From Pyrinomonadaceae bacterium (GTDB lineage Bacteria; Acidobacteriota; Blastocatellia; Pyrinomonadales; Pyrinomonadaceae), in NCBI GenBank assembly GCA_025922875.1, contig JAICGZ010000017.1, positions 1 through 40,119 of the forward strand: a stretch of 40,119 nucleotides of DNA, in the 5' to 3' direction. Below are positions 9,808 through 17,470 of the stretch, piece after piece. The notes beneath the pieces were generated by a model, which saw only the letters and a list, made by a program, of their open reading frames with translations, was not told the DNA's origin and did no database searches. The translations under genes were made by a program, and so were the position numbers. Position 1 is the first letter of the stretch. Each line of letters begins with the position of its first letter.

Positions 9808-10533
9808 GCGAATCCGCGGCATTCGTTCAAGAACTCTGCCAATCAGTTGAAACGTTAACTCAGCCATCTCTCGCCTGGTCACCTTCGAGACTTCCCTCGC
9901 CTCCTTCGCAAACTTCGCCGGTGATAATTTCTCAGTCGTTCTTAAGTGCGTATGAAGACCTTTTGAAACTGCACCACCGCGACCATTGCTGCATTGCAAA
10001 CATCGCAGAGACAGATCCGCGTCAAGATAAACTGCTTCATCTGTAAAAGCTCGATGGCAATTCGCGCACGTGCGCAGATCAGGCAAGAAGCCTTCGAGTT
10101 TCAGCAGCCATACTTCAAAGTAGCGCAGCACCGAGTCGAGATCTTCAGGAACTTCCGCGACTGCCTCAAAACACGCGAGCGCCATTCGGTAGAGATTGTC
10201 ATTTGCCTGGTGCGGGGGTGAAAAATCTATGAGCAGGTCACCCATGTAGGAGAAGCCAGTGAGGACTGACGCATTAGAAGAAAGGTTAAAGCGTGACTTT
10301 AAGATCTCGGCTTGCCGGAATGATACAAGTTCCCGGTGCTCTTTCTCGTAATACGTGAGGTTAATAAGCGTGAACGGTTCCAGTGCCGCGCCAAAACGAT
10401 TCTGCAGTTTTCTACAACCTTTGGCGACTCCCCTGATCAATCCTGCTGAGCGACTCAAACAAACGACGATCTTGTCAGCCTCTGCCAAATTGTAAGTGCG
10501 CAGGATCAGAGCCTCGGTTTCGAATAAAGCCAT
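9802..10533 (-). CDS. recO: DNA repair protein RecO
   Basis: Recombination mediator of 243 residues that with RecR loads RecA on SSB-coated DNA and anneals strands. The N-terminal OB fold (about 1-80) begins with the characteristic ETEALILRTYNLAEADKIV. A helical domain follows, with a zinc site formed by CANC (about residue 156) and CLQC about 20 residues later, as in many RecO proteins. Length and order are normal. It is the last-but-one gene of a minus-strand run: seven bases separate it from the small membrane gene upstream, and lptFG follows after a repeat. The ORF terminates inside that repeat, so its last codons may have been changed by repeat insertion. Confidence 0.93.
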   Translation of the reverse strand: MALFETEALILRTYNLAEADKIVVCLSRSAGLIRGVAKGCRKLQNRFGAALEPFTLINLTYYEKEHRELVSFRQAEILKSRFNLSSNASVLTGFSYMGDLLIDFSPPHQANDNLYRMALACFEAVAEVPEDLDSVLRYFEVWLLKLEGFLPDLRTCANCHRAFTDEAVYLDADLSLRCLQCSNGRGGAVSKGLHTHLRTTEKLSPAKFAKEAREVSKVTRREMAELTFQLIGRVLERMPRIRL

Positions 10534-10540
10534 TTCGCGG

Positions 10541-10708
10541 TCACGGGATGAAGTAGAGGATCCAACTCAGCACCAAACCGATCACCATGAACTCCGCAAA
10601 AACCTTGAAGCCGTAAAGCCATCGTTCTCGCGTCGTGTCTTTCCCCATCGCGCCAAGCACGATGGCAGCAAGAGCGGCAAACACAGCCATAACGAGGAAA
10701 TGTCTCAA
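10541..10708 (-). CDS. Small two-helix membrane protein, 55 residues
   Basis: Short gene easily missed because of its size and TTG start. The stop codon of the gene upstream and this TTG overlap as TTGA, and a GGAGG ribosome site lies five bases before the TTG, which argues for translational coupling. The product is LRHFLVMAVFAALAAIVLG, then a charged loop KDTTRERW, then a second hydrophobic stretch EFMVIGLVLSWILYFIP. This predicts two transmembrane helices with a short basic/acidic turn. An ATG at codon 7 would give 49 residues but has no ribosome site. No family is recognised. Tight spacing to recO (7 bases) and the overlap with a 4-TM protein suggest it is a small partner of that membrane protein. 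Confidence 0.72.
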   Translation of the reverse strand: MRHFLVMAVFAALAAIVLGAMGKDTTRERWLYGFKVFAEFMVIGLVLSWILYFIP

Positions 10709-11142
10709 GATTTCCTCCCGGCAGCTATATCAAATGCATCGAGCATAGTTAAGTAATTCAACAGTCCCGCGATTATCAGAAAGATGTAGCCGTATTCATA
10801 CGTTACCCGGGCTGCTTGTTGGGGATCTTCCTGAAAGCCTACTCCCAGCAACCACGAAACGATATAAAGGCCGCCTGTTCCCAGATTACCGATCATTGGC
10901 GGAACTCGCAGGAGTTGTGACCAGCCGTCCTGGGCACCCGAGAGATCGTACATATGCCCACCCATCAACAAGCCCAACGCGAAACAGAACCAAACCGCGC
11001 CGCCCATCAAGGCTGCGCGACCCCAGCGTGAAAGCAGTAAGTGACCGGCACCGGGGACGAACCACGCTGCCAGCCCAATCAACCAGGCCGACCCGGGTGT
11101 CTCGTCGACATCATCGACCTGCATGCGTTCAGTCTTAACCAA
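10705..11142 (-). CDS. Four-helix membrane protein, TM2/DUF6677-like
   Basis: Integral membrane protein of 145 residues with about four hydrophobic helices (roughly 18-36, 42-61, 81-103, 117-137). The segment FVPGAGHLLLSRWGRA resembles the P-G-x-G-x-x-Y/H-x-G turn of TM2-type proteins and the acidobacterial DUF6677 group; that assignment is from memory and not certain. The start is TTG, chosen because GGAGG lies six bases ahead. The first ATG is six codons inside and lacks such a site. It is the first gene of a tight run with the 55-residue membrane gene (4-base overlap) and recO. Function unknown. Confidence 0.75.
   Translation of the reverse strand: MVKTERMQVDDVDETPGSAWLIGLAAWFVPGAGHLLLSRWGRAALMGGAVWFCFALGLLMGGHMYDLSGAQDGWSQLLRVPPMIGNLGTGGLYIVSWLLGVGFQEDPQQAARVTYEYGYIFLIIAGLLNYLTMLDAFDIAAGRKS
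10714..10718 (-). promoter_or_regulatory. Ribosome binding site deciding a TTG start
   Basis: GGAGG on the minus strand, five bases before the TTG at 10708-10706. It lies inside the 3' end of the upstream ORF and is the main evidence for the start of the 55-residue gene. Confidence 0.65.
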
Positions 11143-11148
11143 GCTTTA

Positions 11149-11153
11149 CCTCC
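11149..11153 (-). promoter_or_regulatory. Ribosome binding site deciding a TTG start
   Basis: GGAGG on the minus strand, six bases before the TTG at 11142-11140 that opens the four-helix membrane protein gene. It favours the TTG over the ATG six codons downstream. Confidence 0.65.
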
Positions 11154-11194
11154 AAATGTTCATGCGCACGATTAAGGTTGTACCTTAAGAGAAA

Positions 11195-11215
11195 GTTTCC
11201 CGCAAAGGCGCAAAG
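11195..11215. repeat. Half-site of GCAAAGGCGCAAAG family
   Basis: GTTTCCCGCAAAGGCGCAAAG, one arm only. The full palindrome of the same family is at 21101-21165, and another half-site is at 37846-37868. It lies in the leader of the four-helix membrane protein gene. Confidence 0.6.
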
Positions 11216-11315
11216 CCTCCGAAGCTGAACATTCACCTTAGCCGTCGGCATGGCGACCTCTAACGTCTCACCTTAAGTCGGCTATCATGTTAAATACTGT
11301 AATCCTGTCCGATGA

Positions 11316-12518
11316 TCAGTACAGCAGGTATGACTCTCGTAACTTCTTAAACTCAGCGAGCGGCGCTTTTGTTTCTTCAGCGATCACATCCAACTCGGTT
11401 CCCTTCTCAAACGCCTCTCGAATCTTAGCGGTTCCGCTGATCACATCGAACGGATTCTTGTCGTAAACATATTCGTACGGCGGTTCTTTCCAGCGAAATT
11501 CATCTCTGTACATATCGTGCGCCAACTTCGCCAATGCAATACCCGCAAGCCACGGTTCAAATACATCCCTATCAGTCACATGAATCTGCACTCCACCGCA
11601 GCTAACACCCGCATGCTTCTGAAATGTCGGTTGAAATACACAACTTCGGAAAAACACTCCCGCTAAACCGAGCGCGTTTAATCGATCTGCATAATCATCT
11701 GGATCGATGTAGGGCGCACCGATCAACTCGAACGGCTTCGTCGTTCCTCGTCCTTCTGAAACCTGCGTGCCTTCGAAATGTACCGTGCCGGGAAACACTG
11801 TCGCCGAATCAAGCGTCGGCATGTTAGGCGACGGCAGCACCCACGGGGCATCAGTGTCATCATGCCAAAGCTCTCGGCCCCATCCCTTCATCGGGATCAC
11901 TTCAAGATCGCATTCGATCTTAAAGTGTTCATTGAACAATCGCGCGAGCTCGCCAACAGTCATTCCATGACGCGTCGGCAGCGGAAACTGCCCGACAAAC
12001 GACGCATACTCCGGTTCAAGAATATTACCCGCGACACTCGCGCCGTTGATTGGATTCGGCCGATCGCAAACCACCACTCGCTTCCCTAACCGCCGCGCCG
12101 CTCGCATGCAATTCGCCAGCGTATAAATAAAGGTATAGATGCGACAGCCAACGTCCTGCATGTCAAAGATCAGCACGTCTACGTCTTGAAGCATCGCATC
12201 CGTTGGCTCTCTCGTTTCGCTATAAAGCGAATGCACCGGCAGGCCGGTCTTGCGATCGACGCTGTGGCCAGTTTCGATCATGTTGTCTTGAACGTCGCCG
12301 CGAATTCCGTGTTGTGGACCAAACAGGGCCCGAAGCTCAATGCCGGGATGTTGATGCAAGAGATCTGCAGCGTGCTGATAACCGTGGTCAACGGAGGCCT
12401 GGTTGCAGATCAATCCGGCGCGACCCTGCACGCCACCCTCTTCAAGTAATCTCTCAAGCCCTAACTCAACGTGCTGCACGGACCTTTTTAACCTTTCCCG
12501 TTCGAGAGTTAAAGTCAT
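11316..12518 (-). CDS. namZ: Exo-beta-N-acetylmuramidase NamZ family (DUF1343)
   Basis: Protein of 400 residues of the DUF1343 family, whose characterised Bacillus member (YbbC/NamZ) removes MurNAc from the non-reducing end of peptidoglycan fragments. Family landmarks are RAGLICNQASVDHGYQHAAD (about 33-52), LRALFGPQHGIRGD, the acidic DVLIFDMQDVGCRIYTF, VVCDRPNPINGA, LPTRHGMTVGELA, and PSPNMPTLDSATVFPGTVHF followed by EGTQVSEGRGTTKPFE. No signal peptide is visible, so a cytoplasmic or otherwise targeted role is possible; the Bacillus enzyme is secreted. GGAG lies ahead of the ATG. In this window it fits with the AmgK-like kinase and MurU-like transferase at 33451-35570, which could reuse the MurNAc it releases. 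Confidence 0.85.
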   Translation of the reverse strand: MTLTLERERLKRSVQHVELGLERLLEEGGVQGRAGLICNQASVDHGYQHAADLLHQHPGIELRALFGPQHGIRGDVQDNMIETGHSVDRKTGLPVHSLYSETREPTDAMLQDVDVLIFDMQDVGCRIYTFIYTLANCMRAARRLGKRVVVCDRPNPINGASVAGNILEPEYASFVGQFPLPTRHGMTVGELARLFNEHFKIECDLEVIPMKGWGRELWHDDTDAPWVLPSPNMPTLDSATVFPGTVHFEGTQVSEGRGTTKPFELIGAPYIDPDDYADRLNALGLAGVFFRSCVFQPTFQKHAGVSCGGVQIHVTDRDVFEPWLAGIALAKLAHDMYRDEFRWKEPPYEYVYDKNPFDVISGTAKIREAFEKGTELDVIAEETKAPLAEFKKLRESYLLY

Positions 12519-12536
12519 ACATGAGATCTCCGTTAG

Positions 12537-12593
12537 ACAGGATTCACAAGATGCCTGATCCTGTGAATCTTGAAACGTCTTGTAAATCCTGTT
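12537..12593. repeat. ACAGGATTTACAAGA-family repeat
   Basis: ACAGGATTCACAAGATGCC at one end pairs with CTTGTAAATCCTGT at the other, with a further copy of CCTGTGAATCTTG in the middle. It fills the gap between the SDR gene and namZ. Relatives: 14831-14892, 26019-26105, 32019-32080, 36175-36249. Confidence 0.85.
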
Positions 12594-12596
12594 TCA

Positions 12597-13373
12597 TTAA
12601 CCGCACAAAACCGATCCGCCGTTTACGTTTAGCACTTCACCCGTTATGTGATTCGCCCACTCGGTGCATAGAAAAACTATCGGTCCGGCAATCTCTTCCG
12701 GCGTCGCAACTCGACCGAGGGGAATAGTTTTAGCAATTGAATCGCGTGCGGCCGCATCAGCCAGGGCATTCACCGTCATTTCAGTTTCAACCCAACCAGG
12801 CGCAACACAATTCACGTTGATCCCAAAGGCAGCCAGTTCCGGCGCGAGTGATTTAGTAAATGAGATCTGCCCGCCCTTGGATGCAGCGTAGTTGGAAACA
12901 TTAGCTTCACCGCGCTGCCCTGCTGTCGAACTCACAATGACAATCCGCCCAAATCGCTGTTTCTTCATCAACGGAACTGCCGCGCGACAGACTGACCACG
13001 TACCTTTGAGATTGATGTCGAGCGTCTTGTTCCAGAGCTCTTCAGAGATCGACTCGACCGGACCACCTTCCCAGATACCCGCATTGCAGATTAGAAAATC
13101 GATCCGATTGAAGTGCTCAACTGTTTGCCGAAGCAGACGCTCCGCTTCACAAAGCTGCGAAACGTCAGCTTGAATCGCCAGTGCTTTGACTCCAATAGTT
13201 CGCGCAATACTCACAGTGTCAGCCGCCGACTGTTCATCCTTTACATAATTAATTGCGACGTGAGCACCGAACGAAGCGAGAAGCTCAACGACAGCTTTAC
13301 CGATGCCTCGAGATCCTCCGGTTACGAGGGCGACTCGATCCGTCAAACCAAGCCTGGTTATTGATGAATTCAT
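12597..13373 (-). CDS. Short-chain dehydrogenase/reductase, FabG-like
   Basis: NAD(P)-dependent classical SDR of 258 residues. It has TGGSRGIG at 18-25 for the cofactor, CNAGI near 96-100, catalytic Ser149 (IVSST), Tyr162 and Lys166 in the Y-x-x-x-K pattern NYAASKGG, and the family-typical APGWVETEM and TGEVLNVNGG near the end. It is close to 3-oxoacyl-ACP reductases, but a dedicated FabG is usually found in a fatty-acid cluster, so the substrate is open. It overlaps the gene upstream by four bases (ATGA), so the two are co-translated. The class-I amidotransferase-like hydrolase and this reductase may act on one small molecule, but that is only inference from coupling. Confidence 0.9.
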   Translation of the reverse strand: MNSSITRLGLTDRVALVTGGSRGIGKAVVELLASFGAHVAINYVKDEQSAADTVSIARTIGVKALAIQADVSQLCEAERLLRQTVEHFNRIDFLICNAGIWEGGPVESISEELWNKTLDINLKGTWSVCRAAVPLMKKQRFGRIVIVSSTAGQRGEANVSNYAASKGGQISFTKSLAPELAAFGINVNCVAPGWVETEMTVNALADAAARDSIAKTIPLGRVATPEEIAGPIVFLCTEWANHITGEVLNVNGGSVLCG

Positions 13374-14125
13374 GCAGGTGTGGGGATTGGCTCGAACTCG
13401 GATTCGCGCCGTTGCGCGGCATGCTTCACAAACGACTTGAACAATTGCTGAGAAACTACATCAGCTTCCCAGCCAAGCTCCGGATGCCATTGAACAGCCA
13501 TTACAAACCGATCGGGCCGCGGATCTTCCATTGCCTCGATGACACCATCCGTGGTCCAGGCTGTCGCTACCAGGTCGGCGCCTAACGACTCGATAGCCTG
13601 ATGATGATGGCTGTTGACGACAGCATCAAGCGTCCCAACGATCTTCGATAACTTAGTGCTTTCCGACAGTCTCACGCGGTGAGAAGGTCGACCTCGAGGT
13701 ATTCCCTGCTCGTGTTTGATCGCGTCGGTCACCTGCGATCGAATGTCCTGAATCAACGTTCCACCTCGAGATACGTTCAGGATCTGCATTCCGAAACAGA
13801 TTGCGAATAGCGGTATCCGCCTTCGCTCGACAGCATCAATAACCAGTAAATCAGTTTCGTCTTTGCTTGTGTGGACCGAGCCGAGTTCGGGATGAGGTTG
13901 TTGACCGTACCTCAACGGATCGACATCGGAGTCACTACCAGGCAGCAGGATGCCGTCCAAACCTTCAACCACCGAGTCAATATACTCAGAGTTTGGAATC
14001 AGACTGATGTGGACTGGAGCGCCGCCTGCGGCTTCTACAGCCTCACTGTAGTGCCGCGAAAGATAGAATCGATCGGTTACGTGTTCAATGCGCATCGTGA
14101 TGCCGATGCGTGGTCGTTTGTTCAT
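13370..14125 (-). CDS. Gamma-glutamyl-gamma-aminobutyrate hydrolase-like peptidase C26
   Basis: Class-I glutamine-amidotransferase-type hydrolase (PuuD/peptidase C26 group) of 251 residues, expected to cleave gamma-glutamyl amides. Visible features: RIGITMRIEH near the N-terminus, LPGSDSDVDP (61-70), nucleophile Cys110 in LFAICFGMQILN, and the catalytic His in MAVQWHPELGWEAD. The chosen start is the ATG at 14125. The open frame continues 28 codons further upstream, but those codons read through a GGCAAT-family repeat and do not resemble the family. An ATG at 14137 is possible. It has an ATGA overlap with the SDR gene downstream. The substrate is not proven; polyamine (putrescine) degradation genes are not seen nearby. 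Confidence 0.87.
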   Translation of the reverse strand: MNKRPRIGITMRIEHVTDRFYLSRHYSEAVEAAGGAPVHISLIPNSEYIDSVVEGLDGILLPGSDSDVDPLRYGQQPHPELGSVHTSKDETDLLVIDAVERRRIPLFAICFGMQILNVSRGGTLIQDIRSQVTDAIKHEQGIPRGRPSHRVRLSESTKLSKIVGTLDAVVNSHHHQAIESLGADLVATAWTTDGVIEAMEDPRPDRFVMAVQWHPELGWEADVVSQQLFKSFVKHAAQRRESEFEPIPTPA

Positions 14126-14135
14126 AGTTTTAATC

Positions 14136-14218
14136 ATTGCCGATTGCCAATTTCCAATTGCCAATTTAGTAAGACGAACGATTTCCAATTGGCAATCGGA
14201 AATTGGCAATCGGCAATC
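14136..14218. repeat. GGCAATTGGCAAT-family palindrome
   Basis: ATTGCCGATTGCCAATTTCC at the left pairs with GGAAATTGGCAATCGGCAAT at the right, about 35 bases per arm around a short spacer. A shorter copy is at 34497-34533. In both places it abuts the start of a minus-strand gene and extends its open frame artificially upstream. Confidence 0.85.
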
Positions 14219-14240
14219 TATAATACCTCAGAAGCCCTCC

Positions 14241-14270
14241 TTGACTTACATTGAAACGAGTTCCTATAGT
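14241..14270 (+). promoter_or_regulatory. Sigma70-type promoter of hslVU
   Basis: TTGACT (14241-14246), 18-base spacer, and TATAGT (14265-14270), placing the expected transcription start about eight bases before the hslV ATG at 14285. It sits directly after the GGCAAT repeat. Confidence 0.5.
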
Positions 14271-14284
14271 TCACATCAAAGAGC

Positions 14285-14830
14285 ATGCAGAAAGAAAACC
14301 ACAGGGTGCGCAGCACTACCGTGCTGCTCGTACGCAAGGACGCTAACGTCGCACTCGCGGGAGACGGGCAGGTGACGATGGGCGAAACGGTCATGAAAGC
14401 CAGCGCTAAAAAAGTGCGGCGTCTCTATAACGATCAGATTTTGGCCGGCTTTGCGGGAGCAACTGGAGACGCGTTTGCGCTTCTGACGCGGTTCGAAAGC
14501 AAGCTCGAGCAATATCACGGCAATCTCGAGCGGGCCGCGATTGAACTCAGTAAGGAATGGCGTACGGACAAGATGTTGCGTCACCTGGAGGCGCTACTGG
14601 TCGTCACGGACAAAAAGAACTCTTTCCTTCTTTCCGGCAATGGCGACGTCATTGCACCCGATGAGGGCGTGCTTGCGATCGGCTCCGGCGGCTCTTACGC
14701 GTTGGCCGCCGCGCGTGCGCTGATCAAAAATACAGACATGTCTGCGCGTGAAATTGCGGTCGAAGCGCTTCGTATCGCTGGTGAGATCTGCATCTATTCG
14801 AATCAAAATATCGTAGTAGAGGAACTGTAG
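14285..14830 (+). CDS. hslV: ATP-dependent protease peptidase subunit HslV
   Basis: Proteasome-like threonine peptidase; two HslV hexamers stack and are fed by HslU. The 181-residue chain has the expected core: [19 protein letters not shown] with the catalytic Thr (Thr11) exposed after removal of a 10-residue leader, [20 protein letters not shown], and [12 protein letters not shown]. It has the C-terminal [15 protein letters not shown] and [12 protein letters not shown]. The leader is longer than the single Met of E. coli but similar short leaders are known. hslU follows after a 76-base gap holding a repeat. Confidence 0.97.
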   Translation: MQKENHRVRSTTVLLVRKDANVALAGDGQVTMGETVMKASAKKVRRLYNDQILAGFAGATGDAFALLTRFESKLEQYHGNLERAAIELSKEWRTDKMLRHLEALLVVTDKKNSFLLSGNGDVIAPDEGVLAIGSGGSYALAAARALIKNTDMSAREIAVEALRIAGEICIYSNQNIVVEEL

Positions 14831-14892
14831 ACAGGACTTACAAGATTTATCAGGATTTACATGTTAATCCTGTCTAATCATGTAAATCCTGT
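14831..14892. repeat. ACAGGATTTACAAGA-family repeat between hslV and hslU
   Basis: ACAGGACTTACAAGATTTAT at the left pairs with CATGTAAATCCTGT at the right; internal AATCCTGT copies are also present. It begins right after the hslV stop codon and ends just ahead of the AAAGG ribosome site of hslU, so it lies inside the transcript. Confidence 0.85.
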
Positions 14893-14906
14893 AAAAAGGT
14901 TTAGAA

Positions 14907-16334
14907 ATGGTTATTTATTTGGCTGGAGAGGTTGACGAAGAAGCGCGACTCGACGAAATGTCGCCTCGTCAGATTGTGACCGAACTCGACAAGCACGTTG
15001 TCGGACAACGTAACGCAAAACGCTCCGTGGCGATCGCTTTACGAAACCGCGTGCGGCGACAGAAGTTGCCACCTGAAATGGCGGTCGACGTGATGCCCAA
15101 GAACATCATCATGATCGGCTCCACGGGTGTTGGAAAGACCGAGATAGCTCGCCGCCTTGCACGTATGTCCAACTCGCCCTTCTTGAAAGTCGAAGCTTCG
15201 AAGTTTACCGAGGTCGGATACGTCGGTCGCGACGTCGAAAGTATGATTCGCGACCTCACTGAGATCTCTGTGGAGATGACGCGACAGGATAAGATCGAAG
15301 AGGTCGCTGAAAAAGCGGAGCTGAACGTCGAGGAGCGAATCCTCGACTTGCTTCTCCCCCCACCGCGTTCGACTTCCGGTTTTTATGACTTCGACGCCGA
15401 CACCAGCGAGGAACAATCGACCGAGCTCGATAGTCCCGCACGTGACGAGCAATTTCAAAGAACACGCGAGAAGCTTCGCACTCAACTACGCAGCGGCAAG
15501 CTCGATAACCGTCTGGTTGAACTCGAAATCAGAGAAAAGAACTTTCCGGTGATCGAGTTGGCTGGACCACAGGGCGTCGAAGAGATGGGCATCAACATGA
15601 AAGACATGTTGGGCAACCTGTTTCAGGGACGCACTAAACGCCGCAAGCTGCGCGTCGACGAGGCGATGGAATATCTGATGCAGGAAGAAGAAGAACGCCT
15701 CATCGACATGGACCAGGTAGCACGCGCAGCCATCGAGCGAGTTGAAAATTCGGGAATTATCTTTCTCGACGAGATCGATAAGATTGCCGGAAGAGAGTCG
15801 GGTCATGGGCCAGACGTTTCTCGTGAGGGAGTGCAGCGCGATATTCTTCCCATCGTCGAGGGAACAACTGTCAATAGTCGTTATGGAATGGTCCGCACGG
15901 ACCACATCCTGTTCATTGCCGCCGGCGCGTTTCACGTTTCAAAGCCTTCTGACTTGATCCCGGAACTACAGGGTCGCTTTCCGATTCGCGTCGAACTCGA
16001 ATCACTCACAATCGAAGATTTCAAACGAATACTGACTGAACCGCGCAACGCGTTGATTAAACAGTACCAGGCAATGATGGAAACGGAAGGAGTCACGATC
16101 GAGTTTACTTCAGACGCGATCGACTCTATCGCCAACTTCGCCTGGCAGGTTAATCAACAGACTGAAAACATCGGCGCCCGTCGTCTGCAAACGATCATGG
16201 AAAAACTGTTGGAGGAGATCAGTTTTGAGGGGCCCGATCTCGACCCGAAGCACCAGCGCATCGATGCAGCTTATGTCTCAGGCATGCTTTCCGAAACTGT
16301 GAAGGACCAGGACCTCAGTCGTTACATTCTGTGA
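14907..16334 (+). CDS. hslU: ATP-dependent protease ATPase subunit HslU
   Basis: AAA+ unfoldase partner of HslV, 475 residues. Walker A GSTGVGKT at 71-78, [13 protein letters not shown] pore loop following it, an inserted I domain (about residues 115-270, with [18 protein letters not shown] in its later part), Walker [13 protein letters not shown], and sensor/arginine-finger region [11 protein letters not shown]. The C-terminus DLSRYIL is the tail that docks in HslV. The first ATG has AAAGG eight bases ahead, but similarity to other HslU proteins begins at Met18 ([17 protein letters not shown]), so the first 17 residues may be an extension or the true start may be 14958. Its stop overlaps the GTG of the next gene (GTGA). 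Confidence 0.97.
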   Translation: MVIYLAGEVDEEARLDEMSPRQIVTELDKHVVGQRNAKRSVAIALRNRVRRQKLPPEMAVDVMPKNIIMIGSTGVGKTEIARRLARMSNSPFLKVEASKFTEVGYVGRDVESMIRDLTEISVEMTRQDKIEEVAEKAELNVEERILDLLLPPPRSTSGFYDFDADTSEEQSTELDSPARDEQFQRTREKLRTQLRSGKLDNRLVELEIREKNFPVIELAGPQGVEEMGINMKDMLGNLFQGRTKRRKLRVDEAMEYLMQEEEERLIDMDQVARAAIERVENSGIIFLDEIDKIAGRESGHGPDVSREGVQRDILPIVEGTTVNSRYGMVRTDHILFIAAGAFHVSKPSDLIPELQGRFPIRVELESLTIEDFKRILTEPRNALIKQYQAMMETEGVTIEFTSDAIDSIANFAWQVNQQTENIGARRLQTIMEKLLEEISFEGPDLDPKHQRIDAAYVSGMLSETVKDQDLSRYIL

Positions 16335-17470
16335 AGCAACGGCCTAACCACAAAGGCACTAAGGCACAAAAGATCGTAGTGGAGCTAATCAAAGCTTTGT
16401 GTCTTTGTGTGTTTGTGCTGCTTGTTTCGGGCTGCGGCAAACGAAGACCGCCGCTTCCTCCGGTCGAACGCGTGCAGCAACGCACCGAGTTTCTCTCCGG
16501 CGCGCAGCAAGGGAATGAAGTGATCCTCAGTTGGCCTGCCCCGCGACGAAACGCGCCGGACAGCAGCGTACAGAGCATCAGACGAATCGACGTCTACCGG
16601 CTCGCAGAAAGACCCGGCGCGCCGCTCGCACTTACCGAGGATGAATTCTCAGCCCGCGCAACGCTCGTTGGCTCTGTTACCTACGAACAGATCCAAACCG
16701 CGGGCGATACTCTGACTTACCGCGACGTGCTTGAACTTGCCGGACAGCCTACGCGCCTCCGTTATGCGCTGCGTTACGTCAATGCCGAGGGACAACGAGC
16801 GTCATTCTCGAATTTCCTGAGCATTGAACCGGCTGCACAGATCGCGCAAGCACCGGCACTGACACCACAAGCAAAAATCGCAGAAGACTCAATAACGATT
16901 TCATGGCAACCACCGGCGGCGAACATTGATAACTCGACGCCCGTGAATCTGCTCGGCTACAACGTCTACCGAATTGACGAATCGCAGACCGAACCCGGTA
17001 ATCAGGCAATCAATTCCGCATTGATCTCAGGAACGGAATACGCGGACAAAAACTTCCAATTCGGGAAAGACTATCGCTACATCGTACGTGCTGTTTCACT
17101 CGGAACGGGCGGAGCCCAGGTTGAGAGTCTTAACTCCAACTCCATTACCGTTGCGCCTCGAGACATCTTTCCGCCAGCTGCCCCGGAAAGACCGAGCATC
17201 GCAGCACCTGAGCCGTCGTCCGCGAGGTTGGCAATCTTCTTTGCCGCAAACAAGGAAACTGATATTGCGGGCTATAACATTTATCGGTCGACCGATCCTG
17301 ACCTCCCAAAGCAAAATTGGACCAAGCTGAATCAGGCATTGTTAACGCGCACGACTTACCAGGACGACAAGGTTGAACCGGGCAGGACCTATTACTATTA
17401 CGTGACGGCCGTAGACCAGACTGGGAATGTGAGTCCACCATCAGAAGTCGGATCGGAGAAGGCGCCTTGA
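16331..17470 (+). CDS. Lipoprotein with three fibronectin type III-like domains
   Basis: Probable outer-membrane or periplasmic lipoprotein of up to 379 residues. A lipobox LLVSGC puts the lipidated Cys at residue 35 from the GTG that overlaps the hslU stop. A second GTG at 16379 would place it at residue 19, a more usual length. After a Pro-rich stretch come three beta-sandwich repeats (about 48-165, 175-280, 285-379), each with fibronectin III hallmarks such as [16 protein letters not shown] and [19 protein letters not shown]. The signal peptide is coded within a CACAAAG-type dispersed repeat (16348-16417). It is part of a tight run: hslU overlaps upstream, and the FAA-hydrolase overlaps downstream (TTGA). 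Partner unknown; FN3 lipoproteins usually mediate binding. Confidence 0.85.
   Translation: MKQRPNHKGTKAQKIVVELIKALCLCVFVLLVSGCGKRRPPLPPVERVQQRTEFLSGAQQGNEVILSWPAPRRNAPDSSVQSIRRIDVYRLAERPGAPLALTEDEFSARATLVGSVTYEQIQTAGDTLTYRDVLELAGQPTRLRYALRYVNAEGQRASFSNFLSIEPAAQIAQAPALTPQAKIAEDSITISWQPPAANIDNSTPVNLLGYNVYRIDESQTEPGNQAINSALISGTEYADKNFQFGKDYRYIVRAVSLGTGGAQVESLNSNSITVAPRDIFPPAAPERPSIAAPEPSSARLAIFFAANKETDIAGYNIYRSTDPDLPKQNWTKLNQALLTRTTYQDDKVEPGRTYYYYVTAVDQTGNVSPPSEVGSEKAP
16348..16417. repeat. CACAAAG-type repeat inside a lipoprotein ORF
   Basis: CCACAAAGGCACTAAGGCAC at the left and CTTTGTGTCTTTGTGTGTTT at the right form imperfect arms of the family also seen at 7318-7384. Unlike the other copies it is coding: it gives the basic and hydrophobic parts of the lipoprotein signal peptide. 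Confidence 0.7.

Noticed and set aside
14126-14209. Longer N-terminus for the C26 hydrolase
   Set aside because: The extra residues are the translation of a GGCAAT-family repeat and precede the conserved family start.
12537-14892. CRISPR array
   Set aside because: Recurring short units occur, but they are single inverted copies between genes without regular spacers, and there are no cas genes.
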